DNA of 64,000 nt from CAZCEC01 sp964497615. Its GTDB lineage: Bacteria > Chloroflexota > Anaerolineae > Anaerolineales > UBA6663. The position numbers and the translations under genes were made by a program. Each line of letters opens with the position of its first letter. Position 1 is the stretch's first letter. Below are positions 62,695 through 64,000 of the stretch, in pieces. The notes under the pieces are model-generated. The model did no database searches. It was given only the letters and a program-made list of their open reading frames with translations, and was not told the DNA's origin. Location: contig CAZCEC010000021.1 in NCBI GenBank assembly GCA_964497615.1, forward strand, positions 23,739 through 87,738, read 5' to 3'.

Positions 62695-63753
62695 TCACCC
62701 GCGCACATTTCTCCCGCTCCCCGGCGCCGCCAGCACCCTCTCACCATCATACGCAAGCTGTCCGCGCAAGGTGACCGATGTGACCTTGCCCCGCAGGGGC
62801 TGGCCCTCAAACAAGGTCCAGCCGCAGCGCGACTGCATGGCGGCCGCTCGCGGTGTCCACACGCGGTCAGGGTCCACTTCGATCCAGGTGTCCGGCTGGT
62901 CCGGCAGGCCAAAGATGCGGCGAGGGTTTGTGCACATGCGGGTCACGATATCGTTTATCGTCACCCGGCCCGCGGCTGCGGCCGTAAACCAGAGCGCCAG
63001 CGCCGTCTCCAACCCTGGGAAGCCTGGCGGCGGCTGGGCGCTTTCCTTTTCGGCACGCGTGTGCGGCGCATGGTCGGTGGCAAAGCAGTCGATGATGGCC
63101 AGGTGATCCCACAATGCGTCCGCGTCGGCTTGGGTCGCCAGCCGGGGGCGCACTTCCCGGTAGCCCGGCCCCAGCCCGCATCCTTCCAGGGTGAGAAACA
63201 GGTGGTGGGGGCATACCTCGCACGTCACGGGAACCCCTTTGGCCTTGGCCGCCGCGATCAGCTCGATCTCTTCGCGCCGGCTGACGTGGCAGATGTGCAC
63301 CGCGCGGTCAAAGAGCTGGGCGACAAAAAGCAGCGCCGGGATCGTGCGCCCCTCGGCATGGGCCAGCAGGGGCCGGTCCGCAGGCCATTGGGCGCAGTGC
63401 GCCAAGAGCGGATCAAGCCCATCCAGCCGCAAAGGGCCAAAGGTCGCATCCAGGTACAGCTTTAGGCCGGAGGTGCGTGAGGCCAGCCGGGCGGCCGCGG
63501 CGGCGTTCTGCTCGCTCGCGCCAAAGTGAATGCCGTAGTCGCACCGCGCGCGCGCCGCCGCGGCCGCTTCCTTAGCGTTCAGCGCCGCCTCGTCCACGGT
63601 TGGCGGGGTGTTGTTGGGCATATCCAGGACACAGGTGATGCCGCCGGCCAGCGCCGCGGCTGTGCCGCTGTCCCAGTCTTCCTTGTGTGGCGCGCCAGGA
63701 TCGCGCAGGTGCACGTGTGGGTCAATCAGGCCGGGCAGTCGCAGTGTCGTCAT
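62695..63753 (-). CDS. pyrC: Dihydroorotase
   Basis: ATG 63753 gives 352 residues; GTG 63762 is an in-frame alternative only 4 nt after the leader terminator. Metal ligands: HVH in GLIDPHVHLRDPG, the carboxylated Lys in SGLKLYLDATFG, His in HICHVSRREEIEL and the catalytic Asp in CFATDHAPHTRAEKESA. This is the short amidohydrolase-type dihydroorotase. It closes carbamoyl-aspartate to dihydroorotate and is the first gene of the pyr operon on this strand, behind a leader with a terminator. No strong Shine-Dalgarno sequence is visible. Confidence 0.94.
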   Translation of the reverse strand: MTTLRLPGLIDPHVHLRDPGAPHKEDWDSGTAAALAGGITCVLDMPNNTPPTVDEAALNAKEAAAAARARCDYGIHFGASEQNAAAAARLASRTSGLKLYLDATFGPLRLDGLDPLLAHCAQWPADRPLLAHAEGRTIPALLFVAQLFDRAVHICHVSRREEIELIAAAKAKGVPVTCEVCPHHLFLTLEGCGLGPGYREVRPRLATQADADALWDHLAIIDCFATDHAPHTRAEKESAQPPPGFPGLETALALWFTAAAAGRVTINDIVTRMCTNPRRIFGLPDQPDTWIEVDPDRVWTPRAAAMQSRCGWTLFEGQPLRGKVTSVTLRGQLAYDGERVLAAPGSGRNVRG

Positions 63754-63766
63754 ATCGGGCACCAGG

Positions 63767-63794
63767 CAAAAAAAAGAGCCGATAAGTCGGCTCT
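63767..63794 (-). terminator. Intrinsic terminator in the pyrC leader
   Basis: AGAGCCGA/TCGGCTCT (63787-63794 with 63775-63782) with a 4-nt loop is a perfect 8-bp stem followed by a T8 run on the minus strand. It lies between the promoter at 63917-63945 and the pyrC start, so it must act as an attenuator. Confidence 0.9.
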
Positions 63795-63866
63795 CGCGTT
63801 CTGGCTGCTTTGGAATCGTTCCCCGCAGGCCGGGCTCGTCGCCGGCCGCTGGTCGGGATCGCGGTG

Positions 63867-63880
63867 TGCCTCGCGGGCAG
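63867..63880 (-). promoter_or_regulatory. Candidate PyrR-binding hairpin in the pyrC leader
   Basis: CTGCCCGCGAGGCA on the minus strand forms a UGCC/GGCA stem with loop CGCGA, matching the conserved CC-NGNGA-GG part of the PyrR anti-antiterminator. The flanking bulged A/R positions of the Bacillus consensus are not fully kept. No pyrR gene is in the window. Confidence 0.45.
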
Positions 63881-63916
63881 TTGTCGGGTCCATCACGTTA
63901 CAAAGAACTCGTGAGC

Positions 63917-63945
63917 ATATTAGGCGCGTTGGCGCGCGGTGTCAA
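63917..63945 (-). promoter_or_regulatory. Promoter of the pyrC-pyrB-pyrFE-pyrD operon
   Basis: TTGACA (63940-63945) and TAATAT (63917-63922) on the minus strand are spaced exactly 17 nt. The predicted start is near 63910, giving a leader of about 155 nt that contains the candidate PyrR hairpin and the terminator. Confidence 0.85.
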
Positions 63946-64000
63946 GCAGGGCAATTGCATCTTATTGGGGTTGGGCTCCAGCCAAAACGGTGAGCAGGTA

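Overview
The window is 64 kb of GC-rich, gene-dense bacterial DNA. It holds about 50 protein genes and no rRNA, tRNA, phage, transposase or CRISPR that I can see. The most likely source is a Chloroflexota bacterium (Anaerolineae-like), probably a metagenome assembly. This is inferred from the secreted proteins with Thr/Pro 'TPTATPT' linkers, the GpgS/GpgP/phosphorylase set, the fused PyrF-PyrE, many 1-20 nt gene overlaps, and three 10-N scaffold gaps (36152-36161, 56207-56216, 62325-62334). No taxonomic marker gene is present, so the assignment is tentative.

Layout. 1-1078: end of etfB and etfA. 1082-4084 (minus): two related membrane proteins, one with TPRs, and a small protein. 4135-15762 (plus): a strong promoter, then a GT4 glycosyltransferase, a universal-stress-protein/GpgS fusion and GpgP; after a minus-strand AlkA-like glycosylase come two tandem MFS paralogues, a GH13_18 sucrose-phosphorylase-like enzyme, an MscS channel and a PMT/ArnT-like glycosyltransferase. 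This reads as a glucosylglycerate (compatible solute) synthesis, turnover and release module. 15797-18538: convergent paralogous SH3/SGNH secreted proteins. 18765-23036: tail-anchored aldehyde dehydrogenase, NAD-dependent epimerase, Nnr. 23133-24427 (minus): small envelope proteins. 24424-27446 (minus): cysteine desulfurase, methyltransferase, MnmA. 27481-34969 (plus): M3-like peptidase, two zinc-ribbon membrane proteins, SulP transporter, EamA transporter, secreted protein. 34973-43046 (minus): SerB-SerA, LysE-GlnA, GAF histidine kinase with ANTAR regulator, thiosulfate sulfurtransferase. 43410-48850: AlkZ-related protein, MATE-like protein, three-gene ABC-2 exporter. 48954-53827 (plus): DUF427 protein, frameshifted APH-like kinase, PrxQ/Bcp, PEP carboxylase. 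53940-63945: de novo pyrimidine genes carA-carB (plus) and pyrC-pyrB-pyrFE-pyrD (minus).

Regulation is the most interesting part. Several genes lie behind a promoter, a structured leader and an intrinsic terminator just before the start codon (31320-31416, 39705-39803, 43075-43345, 63767-63945, possibly 53955-54001). The sulfurtransferase leader has riboswitch-like logic that I could not match to a known class. Its promoter shares a 16-nt element with the lysE-glnA promoter, next to an ANTAR antitermination two-component system. About ten genes have a -10 box only 6-8 nt before the start codon, suggesting widespread leaderless mRNAs.

Limits: all homology calls are by eye from sequence motifs; RNA folds were paired by hand.
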